Shown: positions 52,571 to 60,716, numbered from the stretch's first letter. The stretch is 64,000 nt of DNA from SIG299 sp964544055 (GCA_964544055.1 CAZJAA010000001.1:138630-202629); one strand, 5' to 3'. The notes: a model not told the origin generated them from the sequence alone. Numbers and translations are program-made.

Positions 52571-54034
52571 TTACGCATTAACCTTTTTGATAGCTTCTCT
52601 CATACCAAGGGTACGAATGTCATCCAGATAGCCGGCTACCTTTTCGGTAAGACCTGCATACTCTGTTAAATCTCTGCCAAAGAATGCAGTGTTGCTAAGA
52701 TATGCCTTGGTAAATGTCAGACTGTCCTTATCAGAATTTGCTGCAAAAAATTCCAAAGCAGAAGCATCGTCTAAAATCTTGTATTCTTCGCCGTTTCTGT
52801 GACCGATAAGAGCATTTTCACGAATTTCGGTGCCAGTGTAGAAGCTCATCAGTGCTGCCAGAGAGAATGCCAGATGGGACGGAATCTTGCCTGTTTTTTC
52901 GATGTAGCCGGTTAAGGATGGCATACAACGGGACTTCCACTTGGAGGTGGAATTTAAGGAAATGGATAATAACGCATGCTTGATGAACGGATTTTCAAAA
53001 CGCTCAATCACCGCATTTGCAAACGCAACCAGTTCTTCCTTTGGAAGAGTCAGAGTTGGAATAATTTCATCAAATACTGTTGTCATCATAAATTTGCGGA
53101 CATCCTCATCTTCCATGGATTCCTTGACAAAATCATTGCCGGCCAGATAGGAAGCAAGTACAAAAGAAGTGTGGGCACCGTTTAAGATGCGTACCTTTCT
53201 TTCTCTGTATGGCTTCTGGTTGTCTGTGAAAATAACCGGAAGACCTGCCTTATCTAACGGAAGCTCTGCGGAAATATCCTTATCACTTTCAATAACCCAA
53301 AGAGCAAAAACCTCTGCGGTATCCACCAAATTGTCGCAGTAGCCAAGGCTTTCCCAGATGATTTCTGCTTCTTCTCTTGGATAACCTGTTACAATACGGT
53401 CAACTAAGGTGCTGCAGAAAATGCAGTCATTTTCCACCCATGAAATAAACCCTTCGCCCAGATTCCAGAGTTTTGCAAATTTTAAGATGCATTCTTTTAA
53501 ACTGCCACCGTTATTTTCAATGAGCTCACATGGAATCAAAACAAGCCCTTTATCAGAAGCACCATTGAAATACTGGTATCTATCATACATAAACTTTGTT
53601 AACTTACCAGGATATGTCTTAGGAGGCATTGCATTAAAATCATCTGTTTCATCATAAACAATACCTGCCTCTGTTGTATTGGAAACAACAAAGCGAAGTG
53701 TTTCACATTTTGCATATGATGTGTATTTTTCATATCCTTCAATGCAGTCTACCGCATCAGCAATGCTGGTGATGACACGGGTTTCTACTTTTTTGGCACC
53801 ATCTTCCTTGCCACGCAGTACAACCGTGTACTGATTTTCCTGTTCCTGGAACATATTTAAATTTCCGTAAGCAATTGGCTTAACAATTGCCACGCTGCCA
53901 TTAAATACTCCTTTTTCATTTGCTACATCGAGCATGTAATCTACAAAGCCTCTGAGGAAGTTGCCTTCACCAAATTGAAGAACCTTCACTGGACGTTCTA
54001 CTGCTCCTGAAATAGATTTGTTTAACAATTCCAT
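52571..54034 (-). CDS. uxaB: Tagaturonate reductase (altronate oxidoreductase)
   Basis: UxaB reduces D-tagaturonate to D-altronate with NADH. The 487-residue protein belongs to the mannitol/polyol dehydrogenase family: VKVLQFGEGNFLRGFVDYML near 17-36 is the Rossmann loop, VRILNGAHTSFVLASYL near 295 holds the Lys/Asn/His catalytic area, and KYRQ-like positions are in FENPFIKHALLSISLNSTSKWKSR. ATG 54034 with AAGGAG is chosen; the longer frame (54073) lacks a site. First gene of the operon, under the promoter at 54085-54113. Confidence 0.92.
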   Translation of the reverse strand: MELLNKSISGAVERPVKVLQFGEGNFLRGFVDYMLDVANEKGVFNGSVAIVKPIAYGNLNMFQEQENQYTVVLRGKEDGAKKVETRVITSIADAVDCIEGYEKYTSYAKCETLRFVVSNTTEAGIVYDETDDFNAMPPKTYPGKLTKFMYDRYQYFNGASDKGLVLIPCELIENNGGSLKECILKFAKLWNLGEGFISWVENDCIFCSTLVDRIVTGYPREEAEIIWESLGYCDNLVDTAEVFALWVIESDKDISAELPLDKAGLPVIFTDNQKPYRERKVRILNGAHTSFVLASYLAGNDFVKESMEDEDVRKFMMTTVFDEIIPTLTLPKEELVAFANAVIERFENPFIKHALLSISLNSTSKWKSRCMPSLTGYIEKTGKIPSHLAFSLAALMSFYTGTEIRENALIGHRNGEEYKILDDASALEFFAANSDKDSLTFTKAYLSNTAFFGRDLTEYAGLTEKVAGYLDDIRTLGMREAIKKVNA

Positions 54035-54064
54035 CTTTCGCTTCTCCTTTTTACAATAAAAATA

Positions 54065-54078
54065 TGTAAGCATTTACA
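54065..54078. promoter_or_regulatory. cre/LacI-type operator in the uxaB leader
   Basis: TGTAAGCATTTACA fits the catabolite-responsive consensus TGWAANCGNTWNCA with a single mismatch (A for the central G), and is also a near palindrome. It lies just downstream of the predicted uxaB start site, a position where CcpA or the divergent LacI regulator could block transcription. Confidence 0.5.
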
Positions 54079-54084
54079 ACTACT

Positions 54085-54113
54085 ATTTTACAATTCATTT
54101 TCATTATTGTCAA
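54085..54113 (-). promoter_or_regulatory. Predicted sigma-A promoter of the uxaB pectin operon
   Basis: TTGACA (54108-54113, perfect) and TAAAAT (54085-54090) on the minus strand with a 17-base spacer, about 50 bases before the uxaB ATG. Confidence 0.75.
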
Positions 54114-54136
54114 TGTATTTTTGTTACGAAAAGTTC

Positions 54137-54165
54137 TTGTAAATCATAAGTTTTCATTGTATAAT
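54137..54165 (+). promoter_or_regulatory. Predicted sigma-A promoter of the lacI-type regulator
   Basis: TTGTAA (54137-54142) and TATAAT (54160-54165) with a 17-base spacer; about 25 bases separate this -35 box from the divergent uxaB -35 box. The two promoters therefore share a short control region. Confidence 0.7.
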
Positions 54166-54197
54166 GTTATTTAAGAAGTTTTTTTTATTATTTTTAG

Positions 54198-54240
54198 TTG
54201 AAAGCGCTTTCAATAATAAAGTCTGAAAGAGTTTTCAGAC
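54198..54240. promoter_or_regulatory. Two operator-like palindromes before lacI
   Basis: TTGAAAGCGCTTTCAA (54198-54213) is a perfect 16-bp palindrome and a perfect match to the LacI/CcpA core TGAAAGCGCTTTCA. A second imperfect one, GTCTGAAA-GAGT-TTTCAGAC (54221-54240), lies one turn further. Both are downstream of the lacI start site, which suggests autorepression by roadblock or carbon catabolite control. Confidence 0.7.
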
Positions 54241-54270
54241 TTACGCAAAATAAAGAACGGAGAATGCATT

Positions 54271-55275
54271 ATGAACATATATGATGTATCAGAAAAAGCC
54301 GGCGTTTCCATTGCCACCGTTTCCCGTGTACTAAACGGCAATCCAAATGTCAGTGAACCCACCCGGCAAAAGGTTATGAATGTAATGAAAGAAATTGGAT
54401 ATACTCCAAATGTCTTTGCCCGAGGCTTAGGTCTTAATACCATGCATACCATCGGTATCATGTGTGCAGACTCTTCCGACCCATTTCTGGCAAACGCTGT
54501 ATATTATCTCGAACAGAATCTTCGCAAATGTGGCTACGATTCCTTTCTGTGCTGTACCGGCTACGATCTGGTCAACAAGCAGAAATATCTGCAGCTTTTG
54601 TTAAGTAAACGTGTAGACGCTATTATACTAGTAGGCTCCAGCTTTTTAGAAGCTGCCAAAAAAGACAATGCATACATAACCGCCGCAGCGGATAGCATTC
54701 CCGTTATGGTCATCAACGGTTATCTCAACCATCAAAACGTCTACTGCACCTTATGCGATGACTATCAGGCGGTATATGACGTTGTCAACCGTTTAATCGA
54801 GCAGCAGCGACGCAATATACTCTATCTATACACTTCCCGCTCCTACAGCGGTCTGCAAAAATTGTCCGGCTACAAAAACAGCATTGCAGCAAACGACCTT
54901 ACCATCTGCGAAGATCTGATGCTTGCCTGTCCAAACGACATCGCACAGACAAAAGAGCTTTTGATTGAACAACATAACAAAGGACTTCGTTTTGATGCTG
55001 TTGTCGCATCCGAAGACCAGCTTGCCGTATCTGCCATGAAATTTGCCAAGTACGCAGGTCTGTCCGTTCCGGAGGATTTAGCTATCGTCGGCTACAACAA
55101 CTCCATACTATCCAGTTGTACCGACCCGGAAATTACCACCATCGACAACCATGTAGAAACCCTCTGCATGACTACCATCAACACACTAATGCGTGTATTG
55201 GACGGCAACGACGTTCCAAACAAAACAACTATTTCCAATGACCTGGTTGTGCGTGAAACCACAAACTTTTCATAA
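54271..55275 (+). CDS. LacI-family regulator of uronate use
   Basis: A 334-residue repressor. The N-terminal helix-turn-helix and hinge are standard: MNIYDVSEKAGVSIATVSRVLNGNPNVSEPTRQKVMNVMKEIGYTPN. The rest (about 60-334) is a periplasmic-binding-like sugar sensor with TIGIMCADSSDPFLANAVYYLE, VASEDQLAVSAMKFAKYAGLSVPEDLAIVGYNNS and a final NDLVVRETT. Its position divergent from uxaB and upstream of uxaC implies control of galacturonate genes with a uronate-derived inducer. It ends directly at repeat element A. Confidence 0.9.
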   Translation: MNIYDVSEKAGVSIATVSRVLNGNPNVSEPTRQKVMNVMKEIGYTPNVFARGLGLNTMHTIGIMCADSSDPFLANAVYYLEQNLRKCGYDSFLCCTGYDLVNKQKYLQLLLSKRVDAIILVGSSFLEAAKKDNAYITAAADSIPVMVINGYLNHQNVYCTLCDDYQAVYDVVNRLIEQQRRNILYLYTSRSYSGLQKLSGYKNSIAANDLTICEDLMLACPNDIAQTKELLIEQHNKGLRFDAVVASEDQLAVSAMKFAKYAGLSVPEDLAIVGYNNSILSSCTDPEITTIDNHVETLCMTTINTLMRVLDGNDVPNKTTISNDLVVRETTNFS

Positions 55276-55453
55276 AGTAACTATTCAGCCATCTGCAAGC
55301 AAATATCCAGACTGCAAGCTTGCTTGCAAGACTGGATATTTGCTTGCAGATGGCGATTAGCACCACACCGCCTAATGAGTAAAACAGAAAGTGAATTTTT
55401 CCAGAACACCATTTCTGATGAAACAGTGTTCTGGATTAACAATGGCTGAACTA
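55276..55453. repeat. Intergenic hairpin repeat, copy A (after lacI)
   Basis: The element begins the base after the lacI stop codon with AGTAACTATTCAGCC. A 23-bp perfect stem (55288-55310 with 55332-55354) encloses a 21-nt loop containing TGCAAGCTTGCTTGCAAGA. A conserved tail GATTAGCACCACACCG and ATGAGTAAAACAG follows, then a second perfect hairpin (9-bp arms, 55401-55409 and 55426-55434), and TGGCTGAA as a decayed inverted end. No T run follows the stems. It occupies most of the 213-bp gap between lacI and uxaC. No protein can be read from it. Confidence 0.85.
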
Positions 55454-55488
55454 TATTAGCCAATATTTTTTTTAGGAGGATTTTAACT

Positions 55489-56889
55489 ATGAAACCATTT
55501 ATGGATGACGACTTTTTATTATCCAACGAGACGGCAAAAATCTTATATCACAACTATGCAAAGAAAATGCCGATTATCGACTACCACTGTCACATCAACC
55601 CACAGGAAATTGCCGAAGACCGCCAGTTTGACACCATCACACAGGTATGGTTAGGCGGCGACCATTACAAGTGGCGTCAGATGCGTACCAACGGTATCGA
55701 TGAAAAATTCATCACCGGAGACGCTTCCGATTACGAAAAATTTGAAAAGTGGGCAGCTACCCTTCAGAAGGCAATCGGCAACCCGCTTTACCACTGGAGT
55801 CACTTAGAGTTACAGCGTTATTTCGACTACAAAAAGCCACTCTCCCCTGCTACTGCACCGGAAGTATGGGAAGTATGCAACAAAAAGCTTGCCGAGCCAT
55901 CCATGAGCGTGCGTAACATTATCCGTCAATCCAACGTAGAAACCATCTGCACTACTGATGACCCAATCGACTCGTTAGAATGGCACAAAAAAATTGCCGA
56001 GGATGATACTTTCGAGGTTCAGGTGCTTCCTGCATGGCGTCCGGACAAGGCAATGAACCTTGAAAAACCGGAATATCTTGACTACCTTGACAAGCTCTCT
56101 GCAGTCAGCGGTGTAACCATCAACTCCTTCGCTTCCCTCTGCGAAGCTTTAAAGGTTCGTATGGCATTTTTTGCTTCCATGGGATGCCGCGTTTCTGACC
56201 ACGCTCTGGAATATGTAATGTACAAACCTGCTACCGCAGAAGAAATCGAAACAATTTTTGCAAAACGCCTGGCTGGCCAGACTCCATCCGCTTTAGAAGA
56301 ATTACAGTTTAAGACAGCATTTATGAACTTTGTCGGAAAAGAATACCACCGTCTTGGCTGGGTAATGCAGCTTCACTATGGCACAAAGCGTGACAACAAC
56401 GTATTCCGTTACAACCAGTTAGGTCCTGATACCGGCTACGACTGCATCAATACCTACAGCTCCTCCGCAGAAATGGCTGCATTCTTAAACTCCTTAAATG
56501 CAACCGACGAGCTGCCAAAGACCATCATCTACTCCTTAAACCCAACAGACAATGCTGCCATCGGCACTGTGCTTGGCTGCTTCCAGGACGCTTCCTGTGT
56601 CGGCAAAATCCAGCAGGGCTCTGCGTGGTGGTTCAATGACCATAAGGTTGGTATGACCGAGCAGATGACTACACTTGCCAACTTAAGCCTGCTTGCCAAC
56701 TTTGTTGGTATGCTGACCGACTCCAGAAGCTTCTTGTCTTACACAAGACACGAATATTTCCGCCGCATCCTGTGTAACTTAATCGGCACCTGGGTAGAAA
56801 ACGGCGAATATCCAAATGACATCGAGTTCCTTGGACAGATGGTACAGGATATTTCTTATAATAATACAAAGAAGTACTTTGGCTTTTAA
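55489..56889 (+). CDS. uxaC: Glucuronate (uronate) isomerase
   Basis: UxaC isomerises D-galacturonate to D-tagaturonate and D-glucuronate to D-fructuronate, the first step of the Ashwell pathway. The 466-residue amidohydrolase-fold enzyme starts MKPFMDDDFLLSNETAKILYHNYAKKMPIIDYHCHINPQEIAED (metal-ligand HxH). The family motif GCRVSDHALEYV lies near 230, and NPTDN and the C-terminal DSRSFLSYTRHEYFRRILCNLIGTWVE are strongly conserved. A strong TTTAGGAGG site precedes the ATG. No terminator is seen between lacI and uxaC, so they may share a transcript. Confidence 0.96.
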   Translation: MKPFMDDDFLLSNETAKILYHNYAKKMPIIDYHCHINPQEIAEDRQFDTITQVWLGGDHYKWRQMRTNGIDEKFITGDASDYEKFEKWAATLQKAIGNPLYHWSHLELQRYFDYKKPLSPATAPEVWEVCNKKLAEPSMSVRNIIRQSNVETICTTDDPIDSLEWHKKIAEDDTFEVQVLPAWRPDKAMNLEKPEYLDYLDKLSAVSGVTINSFASLCEALKVRMAFFASMGCRVSDHALEYVMYKPATAEEIETIFAKRLAGQTPSALEELQFKTAFMNFVGKEYHRLGWVMQLHYGTKRDNNVFRYNQLGPDTGYDCINTYSSSAEMAAFLNSLNATDELPKTIIYSLNPTDNAAIGTVLGCFQDASCVGKIQQGSAWWFNDHKVGMTEQMTTLANLSLLANFVGMLTDSRSFLSYTRHEYFRRILCNLIGTWVENGEYPNDIEFLGQMVQDISYNNTKKYFGF

Positions 56890-56890
56890 A

Positions 56891-57079
56891 GAAGTAACTA
56901 TTCAGCCCTATCAAAGAAAAAGCCTGGGATGCAAGCTTGCTTGCAAGACCAGGCTTTTTCTTTGATAGGGCGATTAGCTCCACACCGACCCATGAGTAAA
57001 ACAGTAAGCTGCTTTTGCAGCGACAGACAGCGCAGCTGGCTGGTTTTACGAATGGCGGTGGGGGCTGAATAGTTACTTC
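56891..57079. repeat. Intergenic hairpin repeat, copy B (after uxaC)
   Basis: The element starts one base after the uxaC stop codon and is bounded by perfect 18-bp inverted ends: GAAGTAACTATTCAGCCC (56891-56908) and its complement (57062-57079). A 23-bp perfect stem (56905-56927 with 56949-56971) encloses the same 19-nt loop, TGCAAGCTTGCTTGCAAGA, as copy A, but the 20 stem bases are unrelated to those of A. The conserved tail GATTAGCTCCACACCG and ATGAGTAAAACAG follows, then a second, different GC-rich hairpin region. The DNA from here to pyrB (57080-57240) holds only the pyrB promoter. Confidence 0.9.
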
Positions 57080-57182
57080 TTTCGGCTTATGGCAGTTTCA
57101 CAACGTATTTCCTGTTTTTTTCTTTTTTATGCAAAATGCTGTATTTTCAGAAAATTCTAGTCATAACTCCAAAAAGTCACAC

Positions 57183-57211
57183 TTGCATTCTTATATTTCC
57201 TGTTATACAAT
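57183..57211 (+). promoter_or_regulatory. Predicted sigma-A promoter of pyrB-pyrI
   Basis: TTGCAT (57183-57188) and TACAAT (57206-57211) with a 17-base spacer, about 30 bases before the pyrB ATG. The short leader leaves no room for a PyrR-type attenuator. Confidence 0.65.
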
Positions 57212-57240
57212 AGAAAAAATACTTGAATACGGAGGATATT

Positions 57241-58164
57241 ATGAGACACTTAATCAGTCCACAGGATTTATCATTCGAAGAGTTAAACAATCTACTTGAT
57301 CTGGCAAATGACATTGCCCACGACCCTAAAAAATACTCTAATTGTTGTCAAGGCAAAAAAATAGCCACTTTATTTTACGAACCAAGTACTCGTACCCGTC
57401 TCAGTTTTGAAGCTGCAATGCTCAATATGGGGGGGAGTGTTCTTGGTTTTTCTTCTGCCGATTCCTCCTCTGCATCCAAAGGAGAAAGTGTTGCCGACAC
57501 CATCCGCGTAGTATCCTGCTATGCTGACATCTGTGCCATGCGTCATCCAAAAGAAGGTGCGCCTTATGTTGCTTCCATCAATTCAGGAATTCCTGTCATC
57601 AATGCAGGAGACGGCGGTCACAACCATCCAACCCAGACACTGACCGACTTATTAACCATAAAATCTTTAAAGGGACATTTAGACAATATCACCATCGGCT
57701 GCTGCGGTGACTTAAAGTTTGGTCGTACCGTACACTCTCTCATTCATGCCATGGTACAGTTTCCAAATGTAAAATTTGTATTTATCGCACCGGATGAACT
57801 CCGCATTCCAACCTATTTAAAAGAAGAAGTGCTCGACCCACTCGGCATTGAATACAAAGAAACAAAATCCTTAGAAGATGTTATGCCGGAGCTTGACGTT
57901 CTTTACATGACCCGTGTACAGAAAGAGCGCTTCTTCAATGAAGAAGACTATATCCGCTTAAAGGATTCCTTTATCCTGGATGCTGAAAAAATGAAGCTTG
58001 GCCGTGAGGATATGCTTGTTCTTCATCCGCTGCCTCGTGTAAACGAAATTGCCGTTGAAGTTGATAACGACCCACGTGCCGCTTATTTTAAACAGGTACA
58101 GTTTGGCGTTTACGCAAGAATGGCACTGATTATGACGCTGCTTGGCGTAGAAAAGCCGGAATAA
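57241..58164 (+). CDS. pyrB: Aspartate carbamoyltransferase, catalytic subunit
   Basis: PyrB joins aspartate and carbamoyl phosphate, the first committed step of pyrimidine synthesis. The 307-residue protein shows the carbamoyl phosphate site FYEPSTRTRLSFEAAMLNMGG near 46, the HPTQTLTDLLTI segment near 131 and HPLPRVNEIAVEVD near 262. ATG 57241 with GGAGGATATT is chosen over a frame opening at 57223. A regulatory subunit gene follows 55 bases later, so the enzyme is of the allosteric dodecameric type. Confidence 0.95.
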   Translation: MRHLISPQDLSFEELNNLLDLANDIAHDPKKYSNCCQGKKIATLFYEPSTRTRLSFEAAMLNMGGSVLGFSSADSSSASKGESVADTIRVVSCYADICAMRHPKEGAPYVASINSGIPVINAGDGGHNHPTQTLTDLLTIKSLKGHLDNITIGCCGDLKFGRTVHSLIHAMVQFPNVKFVFIAPDELRIPTYLKEEVLDPLGIEYKETKSLEDVMPELDVLYMTRVQKERFFNEEDYIRLKDSFILDAEKMKLGREDMLVLHPLPRVNEIAVEVDNDPRAAYFKQVQFGVYARMALIMTLLGVEKPE

Positions 58165-58219
58165 TTTATATTGTTGCTGCTGTTAAAAATGAAAAAACCA
58201 CATAAAAAAGGAGATATCT

Positions 58220-58648
58220 ATGTTAAATATCGGTGGATTAAATGAAGGCATCGTTTTGGACCACATTCATGCCGGTGGTGCCATGGAAATTTATAATTAT
58301 TTAAACTTAGAAAAGCTGGATTGCAGCGTAGCCATTATTAAAAATGCAAAAAGCAGCAAGATGGGACGCAAGGATATTATCAAAATTGACCAGCTCATTG
58401 ATATTGATTTCAATATGCTGGCAGTTTTAGAGCCAAACATGACAATCAACTACATAAAGAACGGAGAACGCGTGGAAAAGAAGCAGTTAAATCTTCCAGA
58501 ACATATTTACGGCATTATCAAATGCAAAAATCCGCGCTGCATTACTTCCATTGAGCAGGAGCTTCCACACCGCTTCAAATTAACAAACCGTGAAAAAGCC
58601 ATTTACCGCTGTGAATACTGCGAACAGTCCTTCAAAAATAACAAATAA
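58220..58648 (+). CDS. pyrI: Aspartate carbamoyltransferase, regulatory subunit
   Basis: PyrI binds nucleotide effectors and a structural zinc, and holds the PyrB trimers together. The 142-residue product has the N-terminal nucleotide-binding domain (VLDHIHAGGAMEIYNYL) and the zinc domain with four cysteines in CKNPRC (about 106-111) and CEYC (about 132-135). AAAAAGGAG precedes the ATG. The gene ends at a strong terminator shared with the convergent GGDEF gene. Confidence 0.95.
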   Translation: MLNIGGLNEGIVLDHIHAGGAMEIYNYLNLEKLDCSVAIIKNAKSSKMGRKDIIKIDQLIDIDFNMLAVLEPNMTINYIKNGERVEKKQLNLPEHIYGIIKCKNPRCITSIEQELPHRFKLTNREKAIYRCEYCEQSFKNNK

Positions 58649-58655
58649 TTAAAAC

Positions 58656-58717
58656 GCTGCTGTGCCGCTATTATTTTACAAAATACAAGTAAACAATAAC
58701 GACGCAGCAGCATTTTT
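58656..58717. terminator. Bidirectional terminator between pyrI and the GGDEF gene
   Basis: A stem of about 17 bp (58656-58672 with 58695-58711, a few G-T pairs or mismatches) is flanked by AAAA on the left and TTTTT on the right. It serves the plus-strand pyrBI and the minus-strand GGDEF gene. Confidence 0.75.
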
Positions 58718-58720
58718 AAT

Positions 58721-60619
58721 TTATCTTCCCATTTTCTGGTCTTTCTTATGTGCATACATTTTCTGGTCTGCCTTTCTGAGGAAATAGTCCAGTGAATGAT
58801 TTTCAACCTTCTCGGAACAGACACCGATACTAAATTGTAGACTGTATGCTTTTTCATTGTTCTCGTTAAAATAACCCGCTTTTTGCGTTAATGTCTTTAT
58901 AATTTCTTCCGCACGCACTTTTTGATTTTCCTGAAAAAGAACAATCAGAAACTCATCACCACCGGTTCTCGCTGCAATCTCATGTTGCATAACACTTTCC
59001 TGAATAATGGTTCCGACCGTCTTTAATGCCACATCTCCTTCGGCATGACCGTATGTGTCGTTGATTTTTTTAAATTCACACATATCAAGTGAAATTACGG
59101 TAAGTTCTTTCAGGTCAGAACGTTCCATAAGCTTTTTCATTTTGTCATAAAAACCATTTCGGTTCAAAACACCTGTCAGCCCATCCATACGGTACATCTG
59201 CATCATTATTTTCTTAGTACGCTGCATATCAAGAAGAAAACGCATATGGAAAATAAAGCTCGAATATGCTGTATACCAGAAATTCTCTGTGTCCATACTG
59301 ATAACCGCATATGCATTAGGATCCTGCTGATTTGGCAAGCTTACAACCAAAAGCGAACGTCCGATTTCTAACTGCGTTTCCAAATCCGGTATCAGTTCTT
59401 CCAGGGATGTATTTTCAATGAATTCCGTCTGAACCCTGTCACTCGTATTTTTATAGTGAATTGCATGATATCCGCCATGCCCCTCTTTCTGTCCGGCGGC
59501 AGAATATTTAACGTAATCATCAATTAGCATATATTCTTCCGAACAAAGCCACAACTCAAAATAATGAATCTGCTTCAACTGCTCCGGAACGACTTTCTGA
59601 ATAATTTCCATTCCATCGCCATCACCATAATTGGCAACCATCCGGCTTAAATTAATCTGATATTCCATCTGTTCATTCATGTCAGATTTCAGTTGAATGA
59701 TTCTGGAAGAGGCATCCATTGCATTAATGCCCTTGCAGCCACAGGAACCACCAATCTGAAGCTTACTGTACGCTGAAACAACAAGATTTTTTTCTCCAAC
59801 TTTGCAGTTTTCATCCTGAATAAACTGAAACAGTGCATCCACAAACACATTGATATCGTATACACTGGTAAGCAGCTGCGGTTGATGATATTTGCCCGCT
59901 TCCAAACCATCAAAGCCACTGACTGCAACATCTTCCGGCACACGGAAACCTTGCTGCCGGAGAAAATCGCAAACGGTGAGTGCCATTGTGTCGTTGGCAC
60001 AGACAATTGCCTCCGGAGGTACCAGATTATCTTCCAGCATCTTTTTCATCGCTTCCACCGTTGGACGTTCCCAGAAATATCCATAATACACTTGTTTGGA
60101 TGCATCAAATGGAACATTGTTCTTTTTCAAAACCTCTTCCAATACATGCAGCCGTTCTTCCGAAAAAGCATTTTGAGGCTGTCCGGCCATAAAATTGATT
60201 TTTTTATAGCCATGATGCTCTACCATGTGCTTCACAATTTCCTGAAAAGCTTCTCTGTAATCGAAAGAAATATTAATGCAGTCCGCAATCCAATGATCTA
60301 CTGCAATTACTGGAACATTGGCAGCTTTGGCACGTTGCACAAATTCTTTCTGACCTTCCTCTGTTTTAAACGTTTCAGCCATTAAAACTATCGCATCAAA
60401 TTTTTCTACCGAAATGGTATCAAAAATGCGTAACTCACCGTAATCAAGCTGCTCCAGATAAAAATTGGTCAGTGTAGAAAAGAAAATTACTTTGCAGTGA
60501 TACTCTTTACTCTTGTTTGTAATTATTTTTATCAGTTCCCGTTGATCCTCTGTAGAAAAGCAGGCATGAAGCAATGCTATTACCTTATAATCTTTTCCAT
60601 CAGAATATTTTTTGCTCAT
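58721..60619 (-). CDS. Cytosolic LacI-like sensor fused to a GGDEF diguanylate cyclase
   Basis: A 632-residue protein with two clear ends. The N-terminal part (about 12-295) is a LacI/periplasmic-binding-like sugar sensor (VCANDTMALTVCDFLRQQGFRVPEDVAVSGFDGLEAGKYHQP) without a DNA-binding head. The C-terminal GGDEF domain (about 460-632) carries DGLTGVLNRNGFY, SLDMCEFKKINDTYGHAEGD and an intact RTGGDEFLI. No RxxD inhibition site stands at the usual place before GGDEF. There is no signal peptide or membrane segment. It could couple a sugar-like ligand to cyclic di-GMP. ATG 60619 with AGAGGTG is preferred. Confidence 0.88.
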   Translation of the reverse strand: MSKKYSDGKDYKVIALLHACFSTEDQRELIKIITNKSKEYHCKVIFFSTLTNFYLEQLDYGELRIFDTISVEKFDAIVLMAETFKTEEGQKEFVQRAKAANVPVIAVDHWIADCINISFDYREAFQEIVKHMVEHHGYKKINFMAGQPQNAFSEERLHVLEEVLKKNNVPFDASKQVYYGYFWERPTVEAMKKMLEDNLVPPEAIVCANDTMALTVCDFLRQQGFRVPEDVAVSGFDGLEAGKYHQPQLLTSVYDINVFVDALFQFIQDENCKVGEKNLVVSAYSKLQIGGSCGCKGINAMDASSRIIQLKSDMNEQMEYQINLSRMVANYGDGDGMEIIQKVVPEQLKQIHYFELWLCSEEYMLIDDYVKYSAAGQKEGHGGYHAIHYKNTSDRVQTEFIENTSLEELIPDLETQLEIGRSLLVVSLPNQQDPNAYAVISMDTENFWYTAYSSFIFHMRFLLDMQRTKKIMMQMYRMDGLTGVLNRNGFYDKMKKLMERSDLKELTVISLDMCEFKKINDTYGHAEGDVALKTVGTIIQESVMQHEIAARTGGDEFLIVLFQENQKVRAEEIIKTLTQKAGYFNENNEKAYSLQFSIGVCSEKVENHSLDYFLRKADQKMYAHKKDQKMGR

Positions 60620-60716
60620 CACTTGCACCTCTATGTATCCTCTGCAACCTTTCTTAGTTACAGCGCATAATCAAACGCATTCCTTCATTGACCGCAACCA
60701 TTTTTGCTTTTCTTTT

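Noticed and set aside
57080..57240. PyrR-type attenuator before pyrB
   Set aside because: The predicted start site leaves a leader of only about 25-30 bases, with no terminator or antiterminator pair.
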